64,000 nt of DNA from Xanthomonas sp. (GCF_017163755.1 NZ_JAFIWC010000025.1:1-64000); one strand, 5' to 3'. Positions 1 to 9,086 are shown, counted from the first letter of the stretch. Notes: generated by a model from the sequence alone, not told the origin. Program-made: numbers and translations.

Positions 1-1
1 C

Positions 2-303
2 AGCGACTGCGAGAACTTCCGGAACACGTCCTCGACCAGATGGTTGCCCCTTCATGAAAAACGTGGGGATGCCTCAGGGTCGGACCGCTTTCCCGCCGGA
101 ACGCGCATCCAGGTGCCCACCGGCGTGGCGGCCTTTCCCGATCCGGTGTTCTGCCCACTCCGCGCACGTTCGCCGAGAAGACGTATCCCATCGTGCATTG
201 GAGCCAGATGCGCAGAGGCGGCCACTTCGCCGCCTGGGAGGAGCCGCAGCTGATGCTCGACGACCTGCGCGCCTTCGTCGCCACGGTGCTGGCGCGCTCC
301 TGA
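2..303 (+). pseudogene. Decayed C-terminal end of an epoxide hydrolase
   Basis: Two reading frames together give the C-terminus typical of EHN-type epoxide hydrolases. Frame 2 reads VPTGVAAFPDPVFCP up to about base 157. Frame 1 then continues from base 160 as PRTFAEKTYPIVHWS, followed by RRGGHFAAWEEP and ADD-like LDDLRAF, to a TGA at 301-303. HFAAWEEP carries the family's catalytic His. The frame change near 155-160 means no single ORF covers the segment, so I read it as a frameshifted gene end; the 5' part lies outside the window. A sequencing error at this site would also explain it. Confidence 0.6.
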
Positions 304-543
304 AGGCGATGACGCCGCTTTTCGAAGCGCGGCGCGCGGGGCTTGCGGTGCAGTCCTGCACTGCTGCGCAGGCACTGCGGCATCGGTGGCGCGCACGGGT
401 GGGGCGCAGGTTCTTCGCCCGCTGCTGCATGCCGCGTTTCCCGCACGGATTCCATGACAAGGCAGACGTGCCGTCCTGCCGCAATGCCGAAGCGCTGTTT
501 CGGCCTATCGGGAACGGACGTCTGGCAACCGAGGTGAATCGCT

Positions 544-1443
544 ATGAACGAGCAGAGAGAACGTAGCGTCGAGACCGATACCCTGCGGATCGCCTATGTC
601 GAGCATGGCCCCGCCGGGGGCTGGCCCGTGATCCTGTCCCACGGGTTTCCCTATGACATCCATGCCTTCGACGAGGTGGCCGCGGTGCTCGCCGGCGCGG
701 GCGCGCGGGTCGTGGTTCCCTATACCCGCGGGTTCGGTCCGACCGGCTTCGTTTCCGATGCCATCATGCGCAGTGGCCAGCAAGCCGCGCGCGGCCGCGA
801 CATCGTCCAGCTTGCCGACGCCCTGGGCCTGGAGCGCCCGATCCTGGCCGGTTTCGATTGGGGCGGCAACGCGTCCTGCGTGGCGGCGGCGCTGTGGCCC
901 GAGCGCATCGGCGGCCTGGTCTGCTACGCCGGCTACGACATCATCGACGTGCATGCGCAACGGCTTGCGGCCACGCCCTCGCTCGAGCGCGTCTGCTGGT
1001 ATCAGCATCTTTTCCAGACCGAACGCGGGCGCCAATGCTTGGCCGGGCATCGCCGCGACCTGTGCCGCCTGCTGTGGGAGGCGTGGTCGCCCGGCTGGCA
1101 GTTCGACGATGCGACCTTCAGGCAGAGCGCAAGCGCGTTCGACAACCCGGACTTCGTGGACGTGGTGATCCACGCCTACCGCCACGCGTTCGGCCGGGAA
1201 GCCGGCGACCCGGCGTTGCAGCCACTCGAAGACCGCCTGGCGGGCCGGCCGCCGATAACGGTTCCGGCGGTGACGCTCGACGGCACGAGCGACCCGCTCA
1301 AGCCGGGAGGGACCGGGAGCCACGCGCCCATGTTCGTCGGGTTGCACGAGCACCGGGTCGTCGATGCCGGGCACAACCTGCCGCAGCAGCGGCCGCAGGC
1401 GTTCGCCGACGCGGTAATGAACGTCCACGGGTGGCTCGACTGA
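544..1443 (+). CDS. Alpha/beta hydrolase, epoxide hydrolase/haloalkane dehalogenase type
   Basis: The 299-residue product has an alpha/beta-hydrolase fold. HGFP at residues 33-36 forms the oxyanion-hole strand turn, and the nucleophile elbow is GFDWGG with Asp105 in place of Ser. An Asp nucleophile marks the epoxide hydrolase/haloalkane dehalogenase branch. DAGHNLPQQRP near the C-terminus supplies the catalytic His. The ATG at 544 follows a GAGGTG ribosome site. No signal peptide is present, so it should be cytosolic. It lies just downstream of a broken epoxide-hydrolase end on the same strand, so the pair may derive from a small detoxification cluster. The substrate is not predictable. Confidence 0.85.
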   Translation: MNEQRERSVETDTLRIAYVEHGPAGGWPVILSHGFPYDIHAFDEVAAVLAGAGARVVVPYTRGFGPTGFVSDAIMRSGQQAARGRDIVQLADALGLERPILAGFDWGGNASCVAAALWPERIGGLVCYAGYDIIDVHAQRLAATPSLERVCWYQHLFQTERGRQCLAGHRRDLCRLLWEAWSPGWQFDDATFRQSASAFDNPDFVDVVIHAYRHAFGREAGDPALQPLEDRLAGRPPITVPAVTLDGTSDPLKPGGTGSHAPMFVGLHEHRVVDAGHNLPQQRPQAFADAVMNVHGWLD

Positions 1444-1619
1444 CGCCAACGATGGCGAGGCCTGCCAGCGCTGCTACGCGGCCTGCGCGCACCCATCGAA
1501 CGCGTAGCGCCTCGGAAGATGCCGGCCAGACCCACTAATCCTGTCAGGCCCGGCAGGCTATTGAAGAAAGCGTTGTGAGGCGGTCGCGGCCAGCCTGCGT
1601 CGGCCGTGGGCCGCGCAGC

Positions 1620-2159
1620 TCAGGCGACCTGCAGCTGGCTCTGCGTCAGCGCCTGCTGGTAGGCCTTGTAGGCCGCCTCGTTGTAGGCGACCAGGATCAC
1701 CCGCTTGGGGACCGCGTGCGCGCGCTGCCAGGCGGTGGTCTCGGCCACCGCGATGCGCGCGGCCTGGTGCAGCGGATAGCCGTACACGCCGCAGCTGATC
1801 GCCGGGAACGCCACCGAGTGCAGGCCCATCTGCTCGGCCAGGCGCAGCGAACGCCAATAGCAGTTGGCCAGCAGCGCCGGCTCGTCGTGGGCGCCGTCGC
1901 GCCACACCGGGCCCACGGCATGCAATACGTGCCGCGCCTTGAGCCGATGGCCGGCGGTGGCGCGCACCTCGCCCACCGGGCAGCGCACGCCGGGCTTGAG
2001 TTCGGGCAGCTGCCGGCATTCCTCGAGCAGCGCCGGGCCGGCCGCACGGTGGATCGCGCCGTCCACGCCGCCCCCGCCGAGCAGGGATTCGTTGGCGGCG
2101 TTGACGATGGCGTCCACGTCCAGTTCGGTGATGTCGCCTTGCCAGATTTCGATCTTCAT
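1620..2159 (-). CDS. ymdB: Macro-domain O-acetyl-ADP-ribose deacetylase (YmdB type)
   Basis: A single macro domain of 179 residues. GDIT (8-11), NAAN (20-23) and [10 protein letters not shown] (28-37) form the ADP-ribose pocket, and Asp33 matches the catalytic Asp of the MacroD/YmdB class. The second phosphate loop reads [11 protein letters not shown]. Such enzymes hydrolyse O-acetyl-ADP-ribose and remove mono-ADP-ribose from proteins. I chose the ATG at 2159 because conserved macro sequence ([11 protein letters not shown]) begins there; an in-frame extension upstream to 2333 has no family similarity. The gene stands alone between two plus-strand genes. Confidence 0.9.
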   Translation of the reverse strand: MKIEIWQGDITELDVDAIVNAANESLLGGGGVDGAIHRAAGPALLEECRQLPELKPGVRCPVGEVRATAGHRLKARHVLHAVGPVWRDGAHDEPALLANCYWRSLRLAEQMGLHSVAFPAISCGVYGYPLHQAARIAVAETTAWQRAHAVPKRVILVAYNEAAYKAYQQALTQSQLQVA

Positions 2160-2285
2160 GCGCTGATCTTTATGCGGTTCCAATGATGGAGACGTGATGA
2201 GCGAGGCGGCCAGGCCACGCCAGGCCAACGGCGCCTTAACCCCTGAACGCGGAGACTGCTCTTCCTTCATCTCATCGCCTGCGAC

Positions 2286-2954
2286 ATGCCCCCGACCTTG
2301 CCGCCGCCGCTCGTCGCCGATGCCCTTGCCCACGGCAACATCATCCTTGCAATCAAGCTGTTACGCGACCAGACCGGAATGGACCTGGGCAGCGCCAAGC
2401 GCCAGGTCGACCGCTGGATGCAGGAGGGCGCCGCGCAGGCCGTCTCGGCCGCGCTGAGCCGGCACGGCAGCGCGCCGTCCGCGCACGGCGGCGGGTTCCG
2501 GGCCGACGCGCTGCCGCCGGCCGCGGTGCTGGCGGTGGGGCAGGGCAACCCGATCCAGGCGATCAAGCTGACCCGCGAGCACCATCCGGGCCTGTCGCTG
2601 GCCGAGGCCAAGGCGATGGTGGAGGACTATCGCGACCGGCACCCGCTGCAGGCGGAGACGCGTCCGGCCGTCGCGCACGGCGGCGGGTTCCGGGCCGACG
2701 CGCTGCCGCCGGCCGCGGTGCTGGCGGTGGGGCAGGGCAACCTGATCCAGGCGATCAAGCTGACCCGCGAGCACCATCCGGGCCTGTCGCTGGCCGAGGC
2801 CAAGACGATGGTGGAGGACTATCGCGACCGGCACCCGCTGCAGGTGGGGACGCGGCCGACCGTGGCCAGCGGCGACCGGCCCGGCGGGATCTGGCTGTGG
2901 GGCATGCTGGCGTTGCTGGCCGGCGCCGCGCTCGCCTGGTGGCTGCGCGGCTAG
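2286..2954 (+). CDS. Membrane-anchored protein with three L7/L12 C-terminal-like repeats
   Basis: The 222-residue protein carries three copies of a helix-turn-helix module resembling the ribosomal L7/L12 C-terminal fold ([23 protein letters not shown]). They lie at about residues 18-45, 88-118 and 152-182. Copies 2 and 3 are almost identical, down to the DNA. A single transmembrane helix of about 20 residues ([19 protein letters not shown]) ends the chain with only two residues after it, giving a tail-anchored arrangement with the repeats in the cytosol. L7/L12-like modules occur in bacterial proteins of unknown role, where they probably mediate protein contacts. Function unknown. Confidence 0.75.
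   Translation: MPPTLPPPLVADALAHGNIILAIKLLRDQTGMDLGSAKRQVDRWMQEGAAQAVSAALSRHGSAPSAHGGGFRADALPPAAVLAVGQGNPIQAIKLTREHHPGLSLAEAKAMVEDYRDRHPLQAETRPAVAHGGGFRADALPPAAVLAVGQGNLIQAIKLTREHHPGLSLAEAKTMVEDYRDRHPLQVGTRPTVASGDRPGGIWLWGMLALLAGAALAWWLRG
2481..2864. repeat. Near-perfect 192-bp tandem duplication inside a gene
   Basis: The segment starting GCGCACGGCGGCGGGTTCC at 2481 recurs from 2673, a period of 192 bp (64 codons, in frame). The copies differ at only a few bases over most of their length. Divergence is concentrated in the linker (CAGGCGGAGACGCGT versus CAGGTGGGGACGCGG). This looks like a recent in-frame duplication of one repeat module. Confidence 0.9.
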
Positions 2955-3058
2955 CGCATCGCCGACGGACGGCTTGCCGCGCCGTGCCGGCGCGCTGGCT
3001 TGCACCACGTCACGCTGCCGGCTGCGCTGGCTCGCCCTGCGTCACGCTTGAAGCGGCG

Positions 3059-3565
3059 CTACAGCCAGCGCGGAACCTCGGCGCAGTAGCGTTCGTAGGC
3101 GCCGCCGAACTGCGCGCGCAGCCGCGCTTCCTCGAACGGGATCACCACCCGCTGCAGCGCCAGCCAGGGTAGCGGCAACAGCAGCGCCGCCCAGGGCAGT
3201 CCGGTCTGCACGCACAGCCCGACATAGCTCAGGACCAGGCTCACATACATCGGGTTGCGGCTGTAGCGATACGGGCCGCGCAGCACCAGGCTGGACGGCG
3301 GCTGCGCCGGCAGGATCGTGGTCCTGCGCCGCGCGAACAGCACGAAACAGGCCAGCGCCAGCAGCAACCCGGCGCCGGCGATGGCGCCGCCGCCGATCTG
3401 CATCCATGCCAGCGCGCGGCCCTGCGGCAACGGCAGGGCGAGCGCGTGCTGCAGCAGGGCGCCGAGCAGCAGCGCGACGAAGAAGTGCACTGGCGAAGTG
3501 GAACGTACCAGCAGCGGCACACGTGCAGGCCGGCGCGCGTGCCGGCCAGAAACTCGATTGCTCAA
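3059..3565 (-). CDS. Isoprenylcysteine carboxyl methyltransferase-family (PEMT/ICMT) membrane protein
   Basis: The 168-residue membrane protein ends in the SAM-binding signature of the phospholipid/isoprenylcysteine methyltransferase family: GPYRYSRNPMYVS, then EEARLRAQFGGAYERYCAEVPRW. Several hydrophobic segments precede it. The start is a TTG at 3565, directly behind a strong GGAGAAGGA ribosome site; no in-frame ATG precedes the first membrane helix. Bacterial members methylate lipids or small molecules, and the substrate here is unknown. It is transcribed alone, convergent with the repeat protein upstream. Confidence 0.8.
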   Translation of the reverse strand: MSNRVSGRHARRPARVPLLVRSTSPVHFFVALLLGALLQHALALPLPQGRALAWMQIGGGAIAGAGLLLALACFVLFARRRTTILPAQPPSSLVLRGPYRYSRNPMYVSLVLSYVGLCVQTGLPWAALLLPLPWLALQRVVIPFEEARLRAQFGGAYERYCAEVPRWL

Positions 3566-3682
3566 CGATCCTTCTCCATTCCCCGGGCTCCCAGCGCGGC
3601 TACTTTAGCGTGCCGGTCGGGGGAGGTGGCAAAAGCTGCACTGCTAGTCTGGAAATAGTGGAACACGTGTCGCAGGGACGGT

Positions 3683-4128
3683 ATGAGCGGATTGACGGAT
3701 TTCCATCTTTTCTGGGGCGCTGCCATGGGCGTCGCGGAACAAGGGCCCGCGTCGGTGGAGGAGGAGGGTGCGGAGGATTTCGTCGAGGCCTTTACGGCGA
3801 GTATGTCGCGCAAGGCTCTCCGAAGAACAAGAAGCAATGGTTGTCGGAGCGCCTGAAGAACGAGTTTCTTTGCTTGAACGAAAATCCGGTGTGGGTAGGC
3901 GAGCCAGCCTGGGCGTACCACCGGCGGCAGCCAATGGTGTTCCTGCAGCAGGTGCTCGTTGCGCCCTCGGCGCAGCACATCAAGGAAAGGCTGTCGCTTG
4001 GCGATACCGTCTACGTGTTCGGATCCAGGCATCGTCTCAAGCGGTCGCCAGAGGAGAAGGGATCGGACGTCTATCGGACGGCAGTCCAGACCTTCGAAGC
4101 GAACGCCGCATACGGGATCCGGGAATAG
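3683..4128 (+). pseudogene. Hypothetical protein, apparently frameshifted
   Basis: An ATG at 3683, seven bases after AGGGA, opens a frame reading MSGLTDFHLFWGAAMGVAEQ with an acidic stretch (VEEEGAEDFVEAF). It ends after 57 codons. A second frame takes over near 3800-3820 and reads QGSPKNKKQWLSERLKNEF to a stop at 4128. Both halves have normal soluble-protein composition, whereas each frame alone becomes Arg- or Gly-rich nonsense where the other is good. One intact protein of about 150 residues split by a frameshift is the simplest reading. I do not recognise the family. Confidence 0.45.
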
Positions 4129-4377
4129 GACGCCAGATCCGGCGCTCTGGCCGGTAAGGGACGCGCCTATCGCTCGCAGGGCCGGGCAGGCCGGGCCAAG
4201 CGGCCGCATACGCGCACATCGCGTTTGCCGATGCGCCATTGCCAAGACGTATGGATAGCGTCTGCGGTGCAAACCCCGCTACCCTAGGCGATCGTCCGAT
4301 GCCGGTATTTCCCACGCGTGGCGTCGTGCGCGCGCTGCCCAAGCGCCTCGCATTTCCTCCCTCGCCAGTTCCGATCC

Positions 4378-5484
4378 ATGCCCACGCCACAAGCCTCCGC
4401 CGACGCCGCATCCGTCCCGCGCCGCCGCGTCATCCTCGAAGACGACATCGATGGCTTCACCCCGGCGCAGCTGTTGCTGCTGCAGTCGCCGGAGGTCGAG
4501 GTGCTCGGCATTTCCGTGGTCAGCGGCAACGTCTGGCGCGACGAGGCGCTGGCGCATACGCGCCGGCTGCTGGAGATCGCCGGGCGCCCGGAGATCCCGG
4601 TGCTGCCCGGGCCGGTGCACCCGCTGCTCAACAGCGAACTGGCCACTGAACGCTGGGAGGCGCTGTACGGCAGGCTGTTGTGGAAGGGCGCGTGGACCCG
4701 GCAGTGGGTGGAGCACGACACGGTGCAGAGTTCGCCGCGCTACCACGCCCACGACGTGGTGCCGGACCTGGCGCTGGGCAATCCGTCGGTGGTCGAGGCG
4801 GCCAGCGAGCCGGCGGCGATGTTCATGATCCGCAAGGTGCGCGAGTTTCCCGGCGAGGTCAGCATCGTCGCCACCGGCCCGCTGACCAACCTGGCGCTGG
4901 CGCAGCGGCTGGACCCGCAGTTCGCATCGCTGGCCAAGGAGCTGGTGTACATGGGCGGCAGCCTCAATCCGCGGCAGCGGCGCGACAGCGTGTCGGCGCG
5001 GCAGTTCGCGCGCGAGTTCGTCAATTCGCCGCGGCGCGAATTCAATATCCGCTGGGACCCGGAGGCGGCGAGCATCGTGATGCGCGCGCCCTGGCGGCAC
5101 ATGGTGATGGTGCCGGTCGATCCGTCCACCGCCACCGAGCTGACCCCGCAATTGCTGGCGCGCATGAGCGCCGCCGACACGCCGATCGGGCACGCGCTGC
5201 GCCGGCGCGAGCCGGGCTTCCCGCTGTGGGACGAGCTGGCCACGGCGTTGTGGCTGCGCCCGGAGCTGGCCACGCTCAGCGAGCGGCTCTACATCGATGC
5301 CAACACCGAGTTCGGCGCCGGCTACGGCGACATCCTGTCGTGGGCCCCCGGCTATCAGCCGGGGCTGGGCGAACAGGCGCAGACGGTGGTGCGCGAGGTG
5401 GACGTGGAAGCGATCGAGCAACTGTTGGTGGAGCGTTTGACCGCGCCGCAGCCGCCGGCGCGGGGCGCGCCGTTGCCGGGCTAG
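4378..5484 (+). CDS. Nucleoside hydrolase-like protein with altered metal motif
   Basis: The 368-residue protein has the nucleoside hydrolase (IunH) layout: an N-terminal strand, IVATGPLTNLALAQR, then ELVYMGGS, and a late DELATALWL segment with the His/Asp region. IunH enzymes split ribonucleosides into base and ribose using a calcium ion held by an N-terminal DTDPxxDD motif. Here the equivalent stretch reads ILEDDIDGFTPAQ, so the canonical DD pair is replaced. Activity is therefore uncertain, or metal binding differs. I chose the ATG at 4378 near the conserved start; no clear ribosome site is visible, and an upstream in-frame start at 4318 is possible. Confidence 0.75.
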   Translation: MPTPQASADAASVPRRRVILEDDIDGFTPAQLLLLQSPEVEVLGISVVSGNVWRDEALAHTRRLLEIAGRPEIPVLPGPVHPLLNSELATERWEALYGRLLWKGAWTRQWVEHDTVQSSPRYHAHDVVPDLALGNPSVVEAASEPAAMFMIRKVREFPGEVSIVATGPLTNLALAQRLDPQFASLAKELVYMGGSLNPRQRRDSVSARQFAREFVNSPRREFNIRWDPEAASIVMRAPWRHMVMVPVDPSTATELTPQLLARMSAADTPIGHALRRREPGFPLWDELATALWLRPELATLSERLYIDANTEFGAGYGDILSWAPGYQPGLGEQAQTVVREVDVEAIEQLLVERLTAPQPPARGAPLPG

Positions 5485-5539
5485 CATGTCGGCTCGGCTG
5501 TTTGCGCCGCGAAGCGCTGCAGGTGCGGCTCTGTACTCC

Positions 5540-5684
5540 TGTAGGAGCGGCTTCAGTCGCGACGAGCGAAGCGGTGGTCGCTCCGGCGCCGGAACCGGTC
5601 GGGGCTGAAGCCCCTCCTACAGTGCACCCAGCGCCGGCAGCAAGTTCACTGTGGGAGCGACTTCAGTCGCGACGAGCGAAGCGG
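5540..5684. repeat. Interspersed palindromic repeats (TAGGAGCGGCTTCAG type)
   Basis: GTAGGAGCGGCTTCAGTCGCGACGAGCG at 5541 faces the inverted form GGGGCTGAAGCCCCTCCTACAG ending at 5622. A third, direct copy lies at 5650-5684. Related units occur elsewhere in this window at 13466-13658, 48820-48844, 51010-51052 and 57133-57158, always between genes. They resemble the REP-like repeats of xanthomonads and pseudomonads. They fill the space between the nucleoside hydrolase and cysK, which converge. Confidence 0.8.
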
Positions 5685-5752
5685 CGCACTGCCCGATATC
5701 GGAAGCATCGGGGCCGACGTCCAGCATGACGCGCCGCCACGCTAGTTCCCGG

Positions 5753-6712
5753 TCACGGCAGGCCGGCCAGCCAGTCGTCGTCGGAGCCTTCGTTGATGTC
5801 GGCGAACAGCGGGGTGGAGAAGTAGCGTTCGCCGGTGTCGGGCAGCATCGCCAGGATCACCGAGCCGGGCACCGCGGTTTCGGCTACGCGCAGCGCGGTG
5901 GCGACGGTGGCGCCACCGGAGATGCCGGTGAAGATGCCTTCCTCGGCGGCCAGCCGGCGCGAGGTGGCGATGGCGTCGCTGTCCTCCACGCTCAGCACCT
6001 GGTCGTAGACCTCGCGGTTGAGCACTTCCGGCACGAAGTCCGGGGTCCAGCCCTGGATCTTGTGCGGCTGCCAGTCCTTGCCCTGCAGCAGCGCCGCGCC
6101 GGCCGGCTCGGTGGCGGTGATCTTGACGTCCGGGCGCGCCACGCGCAGCACTTCGCCGACGCCGGTGAGGGTGCCGCCGGTGCCCCAGCCGCTGACGAAA
6201 TGGTCGAGCCGGCGCCCGGCGAAGTCGCGAAGGATCTCCGCGGCGGTGGTGCTGCGGTGGTAGGCCGGGTTGGCCGGGTTGGCGAACTGCCGCGCCAGGA
6301 ACCAGCCGTGCTGCTGGGCCAGTTCCTCGGCCTTGCGCACCATGCCGCTGCCGCGCTCGGCGGCCGGGGTCAGGATCACCTTGGCGCCGAACGCGCGCAT
6401 CAGCTTGCGGCGCTCGATCGAGAACGTCTCCACCATCGTCGCCACGAACTTGTAGCCGCGCGCGGCGGCGACCATCGCCAGCGCCACGCCGGTGTTGCCG
6501 GAGGTGGCCTCGACGATGGTGTCGCCGGGCTTGAGCAGGCCCTTGGCCTCGGCGTCGAGCACGATCGCCAGCGCCAGGCGATCCTTGACCGAGCCGCCGG
6601 GATTGAACGCCTCGACCTTGACGTAGAGGCTGACGTGCTCGGGCGGCAGGCGGTGCAGCCGGACCACGGGCGTGTGACCGATGGTGTCGAGGATGTTGTC
6701 GTAGATGGCCAT
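5753..6712 (-). CDS. cysK: Cysteine synthase (O-acetylserine sulfhydrylase)
   Basis: This 319-residue PLP enzyme makes cysteine from O-acetylserine and sulfide, the last step of the sulfate pathway encoded nearby. Lys43 in NPGGSVKDR is the PLP Schiff-base lysine, TSGNTG (70-75) binds the substrate carboxylate, and GWGTGGTLTG is the phosphate-binding loop. Length fits the CysK/CysM family; the sequence does not let me separate the two isozymes safely. The ATG at 6712 lies 26 bases after the cysG stop on the same strand, so the genes are probably co-transcribed. Confidence 0.92.
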   Translation of the reverse strand: MAIYDNILDTIGHTPVVRLHRLPPEHVSLYVKVEAFNPGGSVKDRLALAIVLDAEAKGLLKPGDTIVEATSGNTGVALAMVAAARGYKFVATMVETFSIERRKLMRAFGAKVILTPAAERGSGMVRKAEELAQQHGWFLARQFANPANPAYHRSTTAAEILRDFAGRRLDHFVSGWGTGGTLTGVGEVLRVARPDVKITATEPAGAALLQGKDWQPHKIQGWTPDFVPEVLNREVYDQVLSVEDSDAIATSRRLAAEEGIFTGISGGATVATALRVAETAVPGSVILAMLPDTGERYFSTPLFADINEGSDDDWLAGLP

Positions 6713-6738
6713 GCGGAAATCTCCGTGGAGGATTCGGG

Positions 6739-7938
6739 CTAAGCGGCGTGCGCCAGGGTAGGCGCGTGCGGCTTCGGAAAAAGTGATGGGGTGGCGCCCA
6801 GCGGCGGCGCGCCGAACCAGTGCAGCGACGCAGCCAGCGCGGCCACTTCGCCGACGATCAGCAACGCCGGCGAGCGCACCCGATGCGCGCGCGCGGTGTC
6901 GGGCAGGTCGTCCAGGGTGCCGGTGACCACGCGCTGTTCGGGGCGCGAGCCGTTCTCGACCAGCGCGAACGGCGTGGCCGGCGCGCGTCCGGCCAGCAGC
7001 AGGCGCTCGCGCACCGTGTCCAGCCCGGCTACGCCCATGTACACCGCCAGGGTCTGCCGCTCCTGCGCCAATGCCGCCCAGTCCAGCGTGTCGAGCGAAT
7101 CCTTGCAGTGCGCGGTGGCCAGGCGCAGCGACTGGGCATGGTCGCGATGGGTCAACGGGATGCCGGCGTAGGCGGCGCAGGCCAGCGCCGCGGTGATGCC
7201 GGGCACCACCGCGTAGGCGATGCCGTGGGCGCGCAGGAATTCCAGTTCCTCGCCGCCGCGCCCGAACACGAACGGGTCGCCGCCCTTCAGCCGCACCACG
7301 CGGTGGCCGGCGCGCGCGTGCTCGAGCATCAGTGCGTGGATCTGCTCCTGGCGAACGCTGTGGCCCTGCGCCGACTTGCCGACCTCGATGCGCTGCGCAT
7401 CGGCGCGGCCCAGTCGCAGGATCGCCGCGCTGACCAGGCGGTCGTGCAGGATCACGTCGGCCTCGTCGAGGGCACGCAGCGCGTTCACGGTGAGCAGGCC
7501 CGGATCGCCCGGCCCGGCGCCGACCAGGGTCACGCTGCCCGGGCGCAGCGCGCGTGGCGAGGGCTGCGCAGCGGCGGTGTCGGCCGTTGGCGACGCGACG
7601 GCATCCGCCACCGCGATAGCGTCCACGGTGTGCACCAGCAGCCGTCGCGATGCGGCGGCGTCGGTGGCGTCGCGGTTGACGCCGGCGTCGGCGCTGGCGG
7701 CGACCACCAGCCATGTCTCGTCCAGCCAGGCCGGGTCGAAGCGCCCTGGCAGCCAGCGCACCCGCTGCGCATCGGCCAGCCCGTGCAGGCCGGCGCTCAG
7801 CGCCGGGGCGCCGACCAGCGGCCGCGCGCCGGCGGCAAGCAGTGCCTGCACCTGGCGTTCGGCCGCCAGGCCGCCGCCGACCACCAGTACCGGGCGGTCG
7901 CGCAGGTCGGCGGACAGGGAGAACGGGGCAGGGCTCAC
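6739..7938 (-). CDS. cysG: Siroheme synthase lacking the central chelatase domain
   Basis: The N-terminal Rossmann part ([13 protein letters not shown], then VHTVDA) matches the precorrin-2 dehydrogenase of CysG. The C-terminal part ([56 protein letters not shown]) is a complete uroporphyrinogen-III C-methyltransferase. The roughly 100-residue helical domain between them in E. coli CysG, which completes the ferrochelatase site, is replaced by an Ala/Thr-rich linker of about 30 residues. The product provides siroheme for CysI. I chose the GTG at 7938 because it matches the family start, although no ribosome site is visible. An ATG at 8013 would add 25 residues across an AT-rich, promoter-like stretch. 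Confidence 0.85.
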   Translation of the reverse strand: MSPAPFSLSADLRDRPVLVVGGGLAAERQVQALLAAGARPLVGAPALSAGLHGLADAQRVRWLPGRFDPAWLDETWLVVAASADAGVNRDATDAAASRRLLVHTVDAIAVADAVASPTADTAAAQPSPRALRPGSVTLVGAGPGDPGLLTVNALRALDEADVILHDRLVSAAILRLGRADAQRIEVGKSAQGHSVRQEQIHALMLEHARAGHRVVRLKGGDPFVFGRGGEELEFLRAHGIAYAVVPGITAALACAAYAGIPLTHRDHAQSLRLATAHCKDSLDTLDWAALAQERQTLAVYMGVAGLDTVRERLLLAGRAPATPFALVENGSRPEQRVVTGTLDDLPDTARAHRVRSPALLIVGEVAALAASLHWFGAPPLGATPSLFPKPHAPTLAHAA

Positions 7939-8102
7939 GGCGGTCGCGGCATAGGAGAGCGGGAGGCGTGACCGTAGCGCCGGCTTATAGCCACCGGAAA
8001 TGACTTCATGCATCCGCCAGATAGCTTTCGGTTATAAGGTGGATATGCTATTTCCACTACAGTCGTGACCTGCTCCCGCCAGGCGGCGCCTCCCCCGATC
8101 CG
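7939..8102. promoter_or_regulatory. Divergent cysG/cysB promoter region with candidate CysB sites
   Basis: An AT-rich island (about 7980-8060) in GC-rich surroundings lies between the divergent cysG and cysB genes. It contains CGGCTTATAGCC at 7981, CGGTTATAAGG at 8029, and inverted ATAGC/GCTAT (8021-8025 and 8047-8051). The CGGCTTAT core recurs at 18231-18238 between cysJ and cysD, the other divergent cys promoter. A shared motif at both suggests a CysB-type binding site; this is inference. Confidence 0.45.
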
Positions 8103-9086
8103 ATGACGCTGACCCAACTCCGCTACCTCGTGGCGATCGCCGACGCCGACCTCAACATCACCCTGGCGGCGGCGCGCGTGCATGCCACCCAGCCCGGCCT
8201 GTCCAAGCAGCTCAAGCAGCTGGAGGACGAATTGGGCTTCCTGTTGTTCGTGCGCAAGGGACGCAGCCTGGAAGCGGTGACGCCGGCCGGCCGCGAGGTG
8301 ATCGAGCGCTCGCGCGCGGTGCTGGCCGAAGCCAACAACATCCGCACCTACGCCGCCAACCAGCGCCGCGAGAGCCAGGGCCAGCTGACCCTGACCACCA
8401 CGCATACGCAGGCGCGCTTCGTGCTGCCGCCGGCGGTGGCGCAGATCAAGCAGGCCTACCCGCAGGTCAGCGTGCACCTGCAGCAGGCCGCCGAGAGCGC
8501 GGCGCTGGACCTGCTCAGCCAGGGCGACGCCGACATCGCCATCGTCAGCACCGCCGGCAGCGAGCCCGGCGCCGGCATCGCGGTGCCGCTGTACCGCTGG
8601 CGGCGGCTGGTGCTGGTGCCGCGCGGGCATGCGCTGGACACGCCCAAGCGCGTGCCGGACATGGCCGCGCTGGCCGCGCAGCCGCTGATCAGCTACGAAT
8701 CCTCGACCCGCTCCGGCTCGTCGTTGCAGCGCGCCTTCGCCAGGCTCGGCCTGGAACCGAGCATCGCGCTCACCGCGCTGGACGCCGACCTGATCAAGAC
8801 CTACGTGCGCGCCGGCCTGGGCGTGGGCCTGCTCGCCGAGATGGCGGTGCACGCCGGCGACACCGACCTGCGCGCATGGCCGGCGCCGGCGGAGATTCCC
8901 GAATGCACCGCCTGGGCGGTGCTGCCGCGCGACCGCGTGCTGCGCGACTACGCGCTTGAACTGGTGCACGTGCTGGCCCCGCAGATCGACACGCGCGACC
9001 TGCGCCGGGTGATGGAAGGCAACCAGGAACCGGACTGGCCGACCCCGCCGACCTGGGAAGCGCTGACCCAGACCATCACCAGCTAG
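8103..9086 (+). CDS. cysB: LysR-family regulator, CysB-like
   Basis: The 327-residue LysR-type regulator has an N-terminal winged helix-turn-helix (MTLTQLRYLVAIADADLNITLAAARVH continuing into LSKQLKQLEDELGF) and a periplasmic-binding-like effector domain. The start MTLTQLRYL, the absence of the usual extra N-terminal residues and the TTHTQARFVLP motif are typical of the CysB/Cbl branch, which senses N-acetylserine and activates sulfate-assimilation genes. Placement divergent from cysG-cysK supports that role. The ATG at 8103 is the only plausible start. Confidence 0.88.
   Translation: MTLTQLRYLVAIADADLNITLAAARVHATQPGLSKQLKQLEDELGFLLFVRKGRSLEAVTPAGREVIERSRAVLAEANNIRTYAANQRRESQGQLTLTTTHTQARFVLPPAVAQIKQAYPQVSVHLQQAAESAALDLLSQGDADIAIVSTAGSEPGAGIAVPLYRWRRLVLVPRGHALDTPKRVPDMAALAAQPLISYESSTRSGSSLQRAFARLGLEPSIALTALDADLIKTYVRAGLGVGLLAEMAVHAGDTDLRAWPAPAEIPECTAWAVLPRDRVLRDYALELVHVLAPQIDTRDLRRVMEGNQEPDWPTPPTWEALTQTITS

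Noticed and set aside
4129-4262. A second copy of the 267-bp element
   Set aside because: Only short words (CGATAGGCG, CCAAGCGGCCGC) are shared with 21316-21582, and no terminal inverted repeats are present.
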